Below the pieces are notes generated by a model. That model was not told the DNA's origin. It saw only the letters and a list, made by a program, of their open reading frames with translations, and did not search any database. DNA of 64,000 bases from Ephemerocybe angulata (Eukaryota > Basidiomycota > Agaricomycetes > Agaricales > Psathyrellaceae): assembly GCA_013368325.1 (NCBI GenBank), contig JAACJK010000003.1, positions 310,001-374,000 on the forward strand. The letters run 5' to 3'. This document shows positions 24,657 to 35,615 of this stretch, in pieces. A program made the position numbers and the translations under genes. Positions within the stretch are counted from its first letter, which is position 1, and every line of letters begins with the position of its first letter.

Positions 24657-24720
24657 GGGGGGCCCAGCTGGGCCCAGATCAGCCATCAACATTTGACTGA
24701 TGTGGACCCAAATGGGCCAT
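24657..24720 (-). repeat. Right terminal inverted repeat of the KDZ-TET element
   Basis: Inverted partner of 10932-10997. The outer 25 bp are nearly perfect. Inside, GGGCCCAGCTGGGCCC-like palindromes and a CTATGACA word are shared with the left subterminal region (about 11040-11090). Confidence 0.85.
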
Positions 24721-24964
24721 GGGTTTGAGCACAGCCTGTGTCAGTGGGTGCCCATGCTTCAGAGCTGGAGCCAGACTCCAAACCAGTCGCCTGTATACCC
24801 GACTGCCCAAGGCAATTGTACGAGGATAAACGACGGACAAACGAAAGTTGTGTTCAAAGACGACTGGCAACAATTTACAAATGTTCATTTGATCGTGTTT
24901 ACCAGTTTCAGTCTACCAAAACCCTGGTCTCGTAGCTTGCAGGTACCTTTAATAAGGCTTCACA
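24721..24964. other. Unassigned sequence between two transposons
   Basis: Nothing recognised; no coding region supported. Confidence 0.4.
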
Positions 24965-25140
24965 CGAGTGCACCCATGGGTTTACCTGGATCCACCGGTG
25001 GGTACCCGCAGCACTATTTTCAATACCCAAACCCTTGCGGGTCCATTTCCACGGGTAACCCGAGCCACGAGTTGAGTACCTGCGGGTCGCCGGGTTACCC
25101 GGCACTTCACGGGTTGGCAGGTACCCACAGGTAAACCCCC
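24965..25140 (+). repeat. Probable left end of hAT element 1 (GGGTAACCC words)
   Basis: Begins near GAGTGCACCCATGGGTTTACC, which resembles the hAT end at 28572. It is followed by many short palindromic words (CGGGTAACCCG, GGGTACCCG, GCGGGT). It lies on the 3' side of hAT transposase 1. The other end of the element was not found. Confidence 0.45.
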
Positions 25141-25297
25141 GAGTACCCATGCTATAGCATCCATAGTTTTCTCTAAGTCCATGCCTCACACAAGCGTAAG
25201 TCAATTCATAGAAGCCCAAGTCCAACTCAACTCAGATCACACACGGCGAAGTCAAAAAACAAAAGAGATAATTCATTCCATACAAGAACACATAAAG

Positions 25298-27990
25298 CTA
25301 ATCAACTACAGTAATTTCACTAGGAGCGTGGCTGAGCTTGGCCTTCTTCTTGTTCCTCCTAGCCTTGTCTCGAAACACCTCAATGATGGATGCCATAGGA
25401 ATGAGGTCTGGGTTCTCTGCCCATGACCCAAGAACAGACGACGAACGGGTAGACTCATCAGAAAGAGAATGGCGGAGCTTACTAACTGTAAGACCTCCAT
25501 GGGAGAAGGCATGCTCGACATCAGTAGACGTAGCTATATATCAATCACATATAGTAAGCATGACATGCAAAGCAAAACAAAGGGAGCGAACATACCGGGC
25601 ATGGACAAATAGTCCAACGCCATGCGCGCGAGAGGATTACCATCGTCAAGAGCCTGGGTCCAATACCTCAAGGCATCCTGCACATTGGGCTTGGGCGGCG
25701 ACATGAGAAAGTCTTCAAGGGGATCCCCCGTTGGACTTGGGGCAGCGCTGATGGTTGCGAAGTGCCGACGAGCTTCGGTGAAACACTGAATGAAATGTTG
25801 AGTGATAAGAAAGATATGATAAACATCACGTACATCTTTCTGACCTGTTGTTGAGGGCAGCGGCACGTCAGGGTTGGGATCGGGCTTGTAGTGAAGCATC
25901 CACTCGTCGGTAATGGTTTTCCGGGCGGTCGCGATCCAGTCCGAAGGCCAGCCAGCTTTGACGAAGTACGTGGCCTTGTACTTGGGATGTAACACTACAT
26001 GGGACATGAGTAACAAAGACATTAAAGAAAAGCTTCAGTCACGTACTCATGGCAATCGGATATGCGATGCAGTCGTCGGTCCAAGCGTAATACTTATTCA
26101 TCATACGCATACCCCGAAGGGCAGCATGACGAACAGCAGGGTGGGCGGCCACGTCATCGATAACAGTGTCGAAGAAGGCGGTTAGGACGTCGATGATCGG
26201 GATGATGTCGTGGAGCAAAGGGATGCTGGCCTTCGAGACTTGCTTGGTCGCGAACATGATCATCTGTAGGGAAACAGTCAATGTACGAAGACGAGAAGCA
26301 ACACCAATGACTTACGTTCAATATGGGAGACAGCTGCTCAAGCAGCCGCCACTCAACGGCGCTGAGTCGGAACCGCTCCAGGCGCACACCGCGCGGCTTG
26401 TTGAGCTCCGGCAGCATGACGAGGCAGTCGACGGCCGGACGAATCTTGATACCACTGTCGATGGTCTCGTTGGAGCTATTCCAGCGCGTCGAAATGTCCT
26501 TGACAAGCATCTTGACTGGGGACTTGGTGGCGACACAACACACTTTGAGGTCTTCAGTGATGGTGGGGCTGTTGGACACCTTCACAGCAACTTGGCGTAA
26601 CTAAGCAAGAGATCAGCCCATGGACAGAGACATAGATGAAGTGCATACCTTGGTAATGGCAATGTTGGCCTGACGGGCATCCGCGTCAGACAAGGGCACC
26701 AACCTGTTGTCCAACTGAGATGCACTCACGATGTCCTCCAGCGCCAAGGCATCAGACCGCCGAACCTCCTCTGCCACTTCATCCCCAAGTGGCGCCTCGT
26801 AGTTCTCATCCCCGAGCCCAACATCATCCATCAAGTCATCCAACTCCTCATCCACCTCTCCCTCCTTCGTCATCTTCCGTGCAAATGGGGACATGATGGC
26901 CTTAAGAACATTAGAAACTCTGAATCTCTGAAGCGTTAGGACCGACTCACCCCAGCAACGAGGTTCAAGACATGTGCGAAGCATCGCACATGATGAACAC
27001 TGCCCCGAAAGGTGAGGATGAGCGTGGCGAGCTCTGTGACGAGGGTGTCGTTATTGGAGGCGTTGTTGGAGGTGAACCCAAGGAGCTTCTTGTCGATGCC
27101 CCAATCCCGGAGTAGGTCAGCGACTTTCGAGGTGAGATACTTGCCAGTGTGCGCTTTCGTGAGTCTGCGATAGTCACATTAGTCGTGAAAGTGGGGCAAC
27201 AACCGTGAAAGACTTACTTGACGAAGTCTAGCACCAAGGACTTCATCTTGTTGTCCTTGATCTAATGCACCGTCACCCCGATGAACGAGACGACGTTGGG
27301 CGAGGTCCAACCGTCGGTGGCGACGTGAAGCTTCCCCGGGTAAGCCTGTGTCAGGAACAATGAGTACGAAGCCCGACGACGCAAGACATGATACATACCT
27401 TGAGCATATCGGTGATGAAGACCTGGGACAGCACGTGAATCTCCTTGACATCCCGAGAGACCATGGAGCGGCTGATGTCGATGCAGTCCGGGTTGAGGTC
27501 GCCGAAGATGTCACGGAGCTCGGGGTCCTCGAGAATCGAGAAGGGACGGCGACGGCGGACAATCCAGAGAACTGACTTGACACGGTGTACGACGGGGTCG
27601 TACGTCACACCGTGGGCGTACTTGAACATCGCCTTGACCTGCACAGGGTCCACAGGGGGCGTGCAACGTTGGACGTGGCGGTTGAGATTGGACGTCGATT
27701 CATCGTGTTGGGCGCGGATAACCTCGACGGATGGGGTCCTTCACGAAATGTAAGGAAGGGAATGAGGAGATTGGGGTGAAGGGAACGTACCGCTGGCACC
27801 GAAAAATATACCTCACGACGCCGTCGAGGTCGACGCGAATGGTGGGCTCCTAAAAGTGGCCGTATACCGCACTTTTCCAGGTGGCGCGCTGGCGTTCTGG
27901 AGATAGATGGTGAGCGTAGGGAGACATGGCAGTGACCAAGGAAGACGTACCGAGAACCTCCTGCGCAGTCGACGTGGCAACCTTCCAATG
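25298..27990 (-). pseudogene. hAT transposase 1, nearly full length, with in-frame stops
   Basis: Minus-strand exons spell a BED-finger-like N-terminus (VYGHF...RYIFRC, SNLNRHVQRC), then LHVATDGWTSPNVVSF, NNASNNDTL and RCFAHVLNLVAG. An acidic insert follows, then ISTRWNSSNET, LLHDIIPIID, HPKYKATYF and the C-terminal dimerisation block ATSTDVEHAFSHGG...LRHSLSDES. These are the ordered hallmarks of hAT (Tam3/Ac-type) transposases, including the catalytic D and the RW motif. Two in-frame TAG codons (27850-27852 in the BED region and 27262-27264 after FIGVTVH) break it. Introns are short and frequent, so exon limits are approximate, and the start codon was not resolved. It ends at the stop 25298-25300. 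Confidence 0.8.
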
Positions 27991-28083
27991 CTCGTCGAAC
28001 TATCCAAGGCCGTAACTGCTGGTCTGAGCCCTATACACGCATAGTGTTCTTTCCTTGACAAACAGCCTTGTGCCCACCTGGGG

Positions 28084-28561
28084 TAGTGCATTACAGGCCC
28101 AGGCCCGGCCCAAAAGCCACGGCTTGGGCCCGGCTTTGGTCGGCTCGGGCTCGCTAATATTGCGAGCCCAGTCTTGAGCCCCCAAATTGGTCGGGCCCGG
28201 CTCGGTTCATGGCTTAGGCTGCGGCTTTTGTATACAATTTCTTTCTAATGAATCTCGGTCACGGTCAGTAAATTTTTGTATTAAACTAGTATATTTATTA
28301 GTGTAGTGCTCTGAAATAATTTTTCCATTCAAAATGAGCTTTTGCACTGGCCGGGAATTGAACTGAGAACCTCTACAACATATTTCTGACCACTCAACCA
28401 CTACACCAAGGTGCCATGTACTATTTTCTGACTGACCAAAGCCTAAGCTGCAGCTTTTTGGCACGCAGAATTTTGAGCCGGGCCTTGAGCCCAGCCCGGC
28501 CTTACTGCCAAATCGAGTAAGGCCCAGCTCGAGGCTTTGAGCCCGAGCCTGTAAGGCACTA
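28084..28561. mobile_element. hAT-type MITE with ACCTGGGG target duplication
   Basis: A 478-bp element starts TAGTGCATTACAGGCCC and ends with the imperfect complement GAGCCTGTAAGGCACTA. It is flanked by the direct repeat ACCTGGGG at 28076-28083 and 28562-28569, the 8-bp duplication expected for hAT. Both arms are rich in GGCCCGGC/GAGCCCGGGC words, and the AT-rich centre holds a tRNA-like module. It sits 10 bp from the left end of hAT element 2. Confidence 0.9.
28345..28416 (-). other. tRNA-like module (A and B boxes) inside the MITE
   Basis: On the minus strand TTGGTGTAGTGGTTGAG matches a Pol III A box, and AGTTCAATTCCCGG, about 40 bp later, matches a B box within a T-arm-like stem. No complete cloverleaf with a matching acceptor stem was found, so it is a degenerate tRNA or tRNA-derived promoter, not a working tRNA. 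Confidence 0.55.
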
Positions 28562-28571
28562 ACCTGGGGTG

Positions 28572-28730
28572 TAGTGTTCACCAGGGGTTTACCCCTGCCC
28601 TCACAACGCCAATCCCAATCCTACCTGCCACTAACCCCACCCGCATCACCCGCATCCAGTTAAGCCGGGTTTTTGACAGTTTTGGAGAGTTTGTTATGGT
28701 TTACGGGTTACCCATGGGTTTCGGTGCATC
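28572..28730 (+). repeat. Left end of hAT element 2
   Basis: Starts TAGTGTTCACCAGGGGTTT, close to the ends of the MITE at 10464. GGGTTACCC-type words follow, then the 3' end of hAT transposase 2. The matching right end was not found. Confidence 0.5.
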
Positions 28731-28795
28731 ACACAGCTGGAGGTCAAACAGCGGATTGAAATAAACAGAAGTATGATATAGTAACTAATACAAGT

Positions 28796-31024
28796 CTATG
28801 CAATACGATCCCAGTCATCATCAAGTTCAGTATCCTCCTCCCCATCAACAGCCGGCCTGCGCATCTCCCTAACAACATCACAGTCCTTCACGTACCCAGC
28901 CAAACTCCAGTAATGGAGGCAAAGCAATGAGCAAATAGTTTGAGGTAAAAGCCTGTTCCGGAGGTGTGAAATGAGGATTTGGCCCTTGCTGAAAACTCGC
29001 TCGACATCAACGGAGGTAGCTACAGCCACGAAGTGTTAGCAAATGTGGCATTGAAGTGACGATGTGAACCACACACCTGGGATACTCAAGAAGTTCCAGG
29101 CCATGCGGGAAAGCCAGGGGTATTCCTTCTGGCACTTCACCCACCACTCCAATGGCTCCTCTTCACACTCATCATCCACGGGCTCTGCCAGGTAGTGCAT
29201 AATCTCGTCTTCGAGGTTGCTGGGGTCGAGCTTCTTCTTCTTCTTCCTTGCGATGGTGGGGAGGGAGTCGAACATATTCACCTCCTTTTTTTGAGAGGTC
29301 TTCGATGGCTTCTGAGACTGGGATATGTCAGCATTGACCGGTGACAGTGTGGAATGGGCGCAAAGGATGTGGGCAGTGATGATGGGATGAAAAATGGGCA
29401 CTGATTGTGATGAAAAACATCGTGTGATAAGACATACCTTTGTGAGGAGCCTCTTCATCTTGTCCCAATCCTCTGGCAACTCCATGCTCGTATAGGAGCA
29501 CTCAAACTTGTTGCGTGTGACCTAGAGAGCCATCTCAATCTGTTCTTCAGGCCAGTCGCAGCCCTTGAAGTACTCGAGTTTATAGCGAGGGTCCAGAACT
29601 ATGAATAGATGTGATGTGTAGTCAATGTACAGATGCCATAGATATAAATAAAGTGACATACTCATGCTGATTTGGTAGTTGTCCGAATAGTCTGTTTTGT
29701 CCTAGTACCTATTAGGTCTTCTTTAAAAGAGCGCACTGCGTGCAAATGGCGGGGGCGTATTCTTGTGCGACGTCGAGGCTGAAATCAGTGAGTACGTTGT
29801 CAACGTGGTCCATGACAGGGATAACAGTGGACAAGGAAGGGGTGGAGTGAGAGAAGAAAAGTGTTGCATGTTTGTAAACCTGGGAGAGCGCCCATGAGCA
29901 CCGGCTGTCAGAGATAAAGATAGAAGCTGCACACCTTGAGAACATCCGTAAGTTGCTTGATAATATCCCACTCGTCATCGTCCAACTCATACGCCCGTAA
30001 TGCCCTTTGCTCCCCCACCAACCGTATAATAGTCTCGCGGTACTCCAATGCGAAGATCAGCATGTCATAGGTGCTGTTCCATCGTGTTGAGACATCCCAG
30101 GGCATGATCCTTGCTAGCAGCCCCAGCTCCGCCAATATCGTGAACCAGTGCAGCCTGCAGGAGAAGGATGGTCATTGAGTAGAGAACAGCGTAGGAGAAG
30201 CAGTGGAGCTATGCGTGATTTACGGTGAGTACGCATGCTGTTACTACAAGCTGAAGAAACTCACCTTTACAATAGCGAGACGGACTGGGACAACTGTGTC
30301 GTTCAGCTCATCGAGCTCCTCTGCCCGCATCCCAACTCGCTCATCCACCCAGCCCTCCATACTGTTCTCGAGCTCTGCCTGCTCGTCCTGGTCCTCTAGC
30401 AACTGTCCAAGAGCCGCTGAGACCTCCGGATCCTCGACCTTGTCCAAGAGCTGCCGAGACCTCCGGATCCTCGACCTTGTCCACGAGCTCGGCGAGGACC
30501 TGCTTTGCCTGCTCCAAGTCTGACACGCATCCCTTCCCCTTCATCTTGGTCACTTTCGGTGCCAGGGCCGCATCATTATCACCTCCCTCGCCGTCGTCTT
30601 CAGTCACCTTCTTCTTTTGGAGAGGGTCAAACAGCTGAATGGTCATCTTCGTAGTGAGGTTGATGACATGGAGGAAACAACGGGTCAGGTTGACCTCCCC
30701 GCCAAATGCCAGAACCAGTTCCTCAAGCTCTCGAACCATCGCGTCGTTGTTAGACACATTGTCGCATGTCACGCTGAGGATCTGTGCCCTGAGTTAGCAT
30801 GCTGATACGACCTGTGTCATATTCACGTGATTTTGCGCAGTCTCGAGTGCATCTGCAGCATAGATCAACATAAGATCTATGACCTCGAGAGTCATACCCC
30901 TCGTCCCAAGACTATAGACATCCCAATCGCCCTGGCCAACTAACCCTCGGTCAGGTAAACATCCTATCATATACCTCGAGTACGCATAGGAGAACCACGT
31001 GATTCCGAGCATATGAAGGCACAC
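28796..31024 (-). pseudogene. hAT transposase 2, fragmented
   Basis: Minus-strand segments contain CDNVSNNDAMVRELEEL, RCFLHVINL, MPWDVSTRWNSTYDML, an HPIIT-like middle and the C-terminal dimerisation block ATSVDVERVFSKGQILISHLRNRL followed by LLCLHYWS. The order is right for a hAT transposase but differs enough from transposase 1 to be another subfamily. A partial duplication of VEDPEVSAALGQ/SRDLRILDLV-like coding sequence occurs at about 30400-30490. Frame changes between segments and the lack of an N-terminal finger suggest a decayed copy; some breaks may be unrecognised introns. Confidence 0.7.
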
Positions 31025-32269
31025 CAGAGGGGGATAGCTAAGGCGGCAGCCTTGTATGGTCCCGTCTCACATCTCTGAACTGATGAAACCACAATAGTAT
31101 TAAAAACACTACCCTGGCCAAACGCCCTTGAGCCACGGCATTGTCATAGCTGACGCCGAGGTATGCGCGGTGTCGTAGTTGTGTCAGTGGTGGTGGCTGA
31201 GGTGACAGGTGGGGTGCATTATGATTTAGTGTGAACAGATTCAATAGAAGGTGAGGACGACCGCTGAACGTTGAACGTTCTGGGTGACTCTGAACTGGCA
31301 AACACGTGACTCAGTGGCAATCAATGGCGCGGCAGATCCTGGCATGTGCGCTTAATAGCTGGTGGACATGGTGCGAGAGCGCTAGCAATAGAATTAGTTG
31401 ATGTCTCCCGCAGCCCAACGGTGCGGCATATATTAGACTCACATAGCATGTCTCTGATTGACCAAACTCGTGGGCGTTCGAACTCAAGATACCTTTACAC
31501 CGATAAGGAGGGCTTAACCAAGTTGCCCGAATGGTGACTTAACTTCTCGCGCCGGATACGCTTCGAGAGAAGACCAGTTATGTGTTTGCCCTTAACCAAT
31601 CTCTGTGGTCACCTTAAGTCTAATTTAAATCCCACTGACATCAGTATGGCTGTAAAGGACATCGTTCCCACTTTAGGAGTGAGACGACGTCTGGTTTTTC
31701 TTAGAGTCTATCTACAATAGCCTACGTACAAGGTTCCGAACTGATCTGTCTTTCTTCTCTCTCCCCCACTCCTGCAAGTGCAGCTAGCTAGCCCGTCGGT
31801 CCGAGAGATAGGGTCCTTACATCAGAACAGATACCCAAGGCGAGCATTTATACCGAAGGTGGTATCTTTCAACGATGGCTCAGGTGCCATTTTCTTGCTT
31901 CCTGCCAACCAAAACTCTTGCGATGACATTGCCCTAGGGATCATATGCATCCGCAGTTAGACTGTTGCCCATCGCATGACTCGGAGTCACACTCGGAGGG
32001 AGATTCAAAGTATTCACGCTACAGTAACAAAGCTCAACCTTCCCAAGGTCAGGTGCGGCCAAGGTGCGGCCAAACTTGAGGGTCGCCGGGCCCACTATCA
32101 AGTTCTTAGTTCGGGTCTGCCACAACCTATCAAGGGCCGTTTCCAGAACACCCTAAGATCAATTGATGGTCATTGGAAAGGGTGTCTCCAGAGTCCGCAG
32201 GAGTCTGCTGGCAACGGTGAGAAACCTTCCCCAAGTTGTCTGAGTTAATCTCGCGCCTTCGCTTGAAGC
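31025..32269. other. Decayed sequence without recognisable genes
   Basis: Only short open frames without similarity. A CGTTCGAACTC word at about 31470 resembles a Pol III B box but no tRNA fold was found. Confidence 0.4.
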
Positions 32270-33645
32270 CAGCCATGTTGTCCCAGCCGGTCGGCGTAGA
32301 TTCCTCTGTCGTCACTGATCTACCTCGTGAGTCACAGCATCATCACGAATGCTTCTTAAACTAACAAATAACTTGTGTTTAAGAAGAGCAGGAGTGATAT
32401 TCCAACCTCATGGGTTACAGCCTATGCCAAGTCCAAGCAGAGGAGGTAAAGTCTATCTTGTATCTTGGTTGTGGAGATGAAGAATGGTACGCACAACAAC
32501 AGGAGCCTGCTGTTCATAAATGCACTGCTTGTGTCTAACTGTTGAGCAGGATCAAGGCTGCTGGGAGAGCCTTCCCCGGGTGCAAGGCTACCAGGCTCAT
32601 GAATGCCTCAATGACATTGTACATGTAGCTGCTAGAGGATTCATAGCTTGGACTCACGCATTCAAATCTCAAACTGTATCTAGCACCAGCGATTGTCCCC
32701 CTAATCTCAGGTATGCTCGACTACATCCCATCTGCCTTGTGTTTTTCCCTTCAGCTCTAACAAACTGGATGTCGGAAGGTTGGAGAATGACGACCTGAAC
32801 CAGGGTTTGGAACACCTCTCTGGCTCTTTCAACTTCATCTTCAGCTGTCTCACGATATTGGAGGTGAGTAGTGTGGCATAATATAATCTCTAAATCCTTC
32901 CTGTACGAAGTTCATTCCAGATCCAAGATTGCCGTCGATTCACGAGCTCTACGACCCAATGGGGTGTTTCGATTTGAAGAAGTCGACTTGCAAGTTTATA
33001 ATAAGGACCAGGAAGTCATACATGCGAACACTCGGGATCCCCTCGGCACTCATCCCTGGTGGGCAACTTTCTTCGCCTTCATTCATGAGGCATTACATTC
33101 CCTGGACGGGAAATTTGCCCATGCTTTGAGAATGGTAGAGCTGGTTAAAACCCATACATCTCTCACCAATGTTGACCACACTGAGGTATGGCTGCCTATA
33201 TCCCCCAAGCCTCCCATGGCTCTAGGCATGACTGATACTGGAATGGATAGCATCATGGTGCGGAAGCTCATTCTCACCATTCACATGAGAATCTAACATG
33301 GTATATTAGGTCTTTCTTCGCTCCTCAAAGCATCTTCTCGTCGGAAATGGTATATCAGAAGATGACTTTGGAAAGCTCGTTCGCAATGCCTCAGTCGAAT
33401 TATAGAAATCAGAGAAATTGCAATATGTTCGGTTGCACATTGTTGAGGCCATGGGAAGGTCACCTCACCCACAAGATGTTGCTAATCATGGCAATTGCTA
33501 GAAGTTGGGCAGCTGTAGGACTGCTACGCCTGGTTCTTACGCTCACCACATGTTTTTAAGCTTGTTTCGCTATATTGGATTTAGGTACCTGGAGGTTGCT
33601 ATTGTCATTGAGATGCTGCGTGATAATTCTGAGGTCAAGTAATCA
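32270..33645 (+). pseudogene. Intron-containing host-like gene relic of unknown family
   Basis: Several blocks read as coding sequence separated by GT-AG introns. One is near 32758-32862 (SSNKLDVGRLENDDLNQG...LTILE). Another is 32905-33184 (FEEVDLQVYNKDQEV, HPWWATFFAFIHEALHSL, ALRMVELVKTHTSL). A third starts at 33310 (VFLRSSKHLLVGNGISEDDFG) and meets in-frame stops at about 33404 and 33503. The blocks together suggest a decayed gene rather than a chance frame. No motif identifies the family, and the start and the order of exons left of 32758 are uncertain. Confidence 0.35.
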
Positions 33646-35210
33646 AGTAATAACTTGGAAGCCAATTAGTACTCTGAGGTGATGATGAGCCAATTTCACT
33701 ATTCTCTACAGTCCACACTCGATCCCATGCAGGCCGATACACAGAGGCGTGGACTCTGACTAAGGGAGACACTAGAATCTTTAAGGTCACAAAATATACA
33801 GGGACAAATAACTGGCTAAAACGACCAACGTGCACGGTGCACCTGCCTCATGGTTGTCCACTTCTACACATTCGGCACAAACTGGGGTATTCCAAAGCTA
33901 ACTGCTTTCATCTTACCTTAGGAGCAGGAATGGCATCACTGGGCCTGACTTGGCCTACATCGGTGAGTTATAGCTACTAGAATCAGAGCGGATAGTCATG
34001 CTAATGCTGTCCCGCAGGCTATTGTGTTGCCTCAGTTCCTTGCTTCGGGCTCCAAACCTCAGCCATGTAGCGCATGGTACTCTTCTCTTCTACCGGAACA
34101 AGCCATCCGACTCGCAGTGACAATGCATACCTCAGCCCTCAGCTCCATGGCCTCCAATTCAGATGCAAGTGAAGCGATGAAGTTCTACTAGTCGTCCAAC
34201 AAAAATATATTCGAGCTATCTAGATACTTTCAACAATCAGGGAGCCTGGCGCATTTAGACTAGCTGCAGGGTGCTGTGCAGGCCAGTAAGTCCTTTAACA
34301 TAGCCTCCTCCCAGTCAGAACACTGTTGACCAGTGATGTCATTAGTCGGTCTTTCTTCTTCTTGAGTGGCCCTAATCATCTCAGTATCACCTTCAAAATC
34401 CACCGAAATGAAGTCCAACTGATCAAGGAAAGAGACCCATATGAGATGTGAACACGCTTCTGCGGCCACATGTAATGACTATGAACATGAATAGAATAAG
34501 CACCCAGACTCCCAAAAGGCGAATCGAATAGCCTGTAAATCATATCAGATCTGTGAGGGTTGGGCGCTTAAATGCGATGTAGGTGCTCAAGGCTGACTAT
34601 AGCATACACTATAATCAAACATGGAGTGCTCCTGGATTTGAGTACTCCTCTTCATTGGACCTCAACTGAGTATTAGATGTATTCTTATCTGTTTCGGCAA
34701 AATATGAGGCACTATCGATGGTCACAGCCGGGACACTGTATGTATTATCTGGGGATGAACTGGTTTGTGAGGCTGGGCATGGGCCCGTGGGTATTTACCA
34801 ATGGGAAGTCACAAATTTCTGGCCCTAATACTTATTGAACTTTCTTTCATGTCGACTTTTCGGATTCTCTGATGCCTGAAGCTTGGCCTATCTTCTCTTA
34901 TCTTCCCTCATCTTCCTACCTCCTGATGGGCGGTACCAGTCGAGAAATCATGATCATCGCCAATTAGCACCAGATCGCATGATACACCACCACATGGTGG
35001 AAAGAAGGGAAGACATGGATTGATCATATGATAGTTGTGCGCATGTCTGGCTATGTCCCCAGGACTTCAAAAGGACACGGTCATTGGTATAGGTCTATCC
35101 CAGCTCTGCATTTGGCGCAAACGGACGGAATCTAGGACTGAAAAGAACATGGTGAGTTGTAGCGCTTAATTACTGGTTTATGTTCTTAACCCCTTCCATA
35201 GGCTCACACG
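33646..35210. other. Decayed sequence without recognisable genes
   Basis: No supported gene; short frames only. Confidence 0.4.
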
Positions 35211-35615
35211 TTGACCATGATGGAGGCTCATGGATATCATTATCCCGTCTATGCGCCTCATAGCGACCTGATATTCTATCGTGCAGAAGGAAGAAGTCAA
35301 AGATACGGTCTCGAGTACCACACCCTCCCAGCAGTACGATTCTCGGAGGCACCTAGAGGATCCCAATTTCACCGTGCTGTCATCGGCGTCAGTGAACGCA
35401 ATTTCGCAGTGTACGGTTTTACATCTGCGCAAAGCCCCAGAAGTGTATCACTTAGAGTGATCATGCCACATACGGTGTGGAGGGGTGAGGTCATCGCCTT
35501 CCAGCTTGATCGAAGCTACGAGGTTATGAGGGATCCGGAGGCCCCCAGCTCACATATTGACTTTGCAGTTGGGCTGTACGTGACCTATCGTTCATACCAA
35601 TGCAACCCAAGCTAA
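35211..35615 (+). CDS. Uncharacterised open frame, possibly a gene fragment
   Basis: A 134-codon frame with mixed, non-repetitive composition (GYHYPVYAPHSDLIFYRAEGRS, VIGVSERNFAVYGFTSAQ, VWRGEVIAFQLDRSYEVM). It is the longest plausible coding frame between 33.6 and 36.9 kb on this strand. The balance of aromatic and charged residues looks protein-like, and a GT donor near 35579 (GLYVTYRS) may begin an intron. No family was recognised, there are no membrane segments, and the annotated start may be internal. It may be the remains of a host gene or of a transposon. Confidence 0.3.
   Translation: MTMMEAHGYHYPVYAPHSDLIFYRAEGRSQRYGLEYHTLPAVRFSEAPRGSQFHRAVIGVSERNFAVYGFTSAQSPRSVSLRVIMPHTVWRGEVIAFQLDRSYEVMRDPEAPSSHIDFAVGLYVTYRSYQCNPS

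Larger units (their letters stand above)
10932..24720. mobile_element. Large KDZ DNA transposon carrying a TET/JBP dioxygenase and other cargo
   Basis: The ends match as inverted repeats. The left end at 10932 starts ATGGCCCATTTGGGTCC, and the right end finishing at 24720 is its complement. About 60 bp match imperfectly, and further GGGCCCAGCTGGG-like subterminal blocks lie inside both. Between them lie a TET/JBP dioxygenase (+), a KDZ transposase (-), an acidic repeat protein (+), a Zn2Cys6/coiled-coil protein (-) and a small acidic protein (+), in alternating orientation. A separate 2.5-kb element (18497-20986) is nested inside, so the original length was about 11.3 kb. No clear target duplication was seen next to the ends, so the exact boundaries may be a few bases off. 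Pairing of TET/JBP genes with KDZ transposons is established for basidiomycetes; the rest of the cargo is described from sequence only. Confidence 0.8.

Noticed and set aside
10920..24735. An 8-bp or 2-bp target duplication for the large KDZ-TET element
   Set aside because: The bases outside the inverted ends (CAAGACTCTG and GGGTTTGAGC) share no direct repeat, so no duplication is claimed.
31460..31490. A B-box-like CGTTCGAACTC as a possible tRNA
   Set aside because: No acceptor stem, D-arm or anticodon arm could be folded around it.
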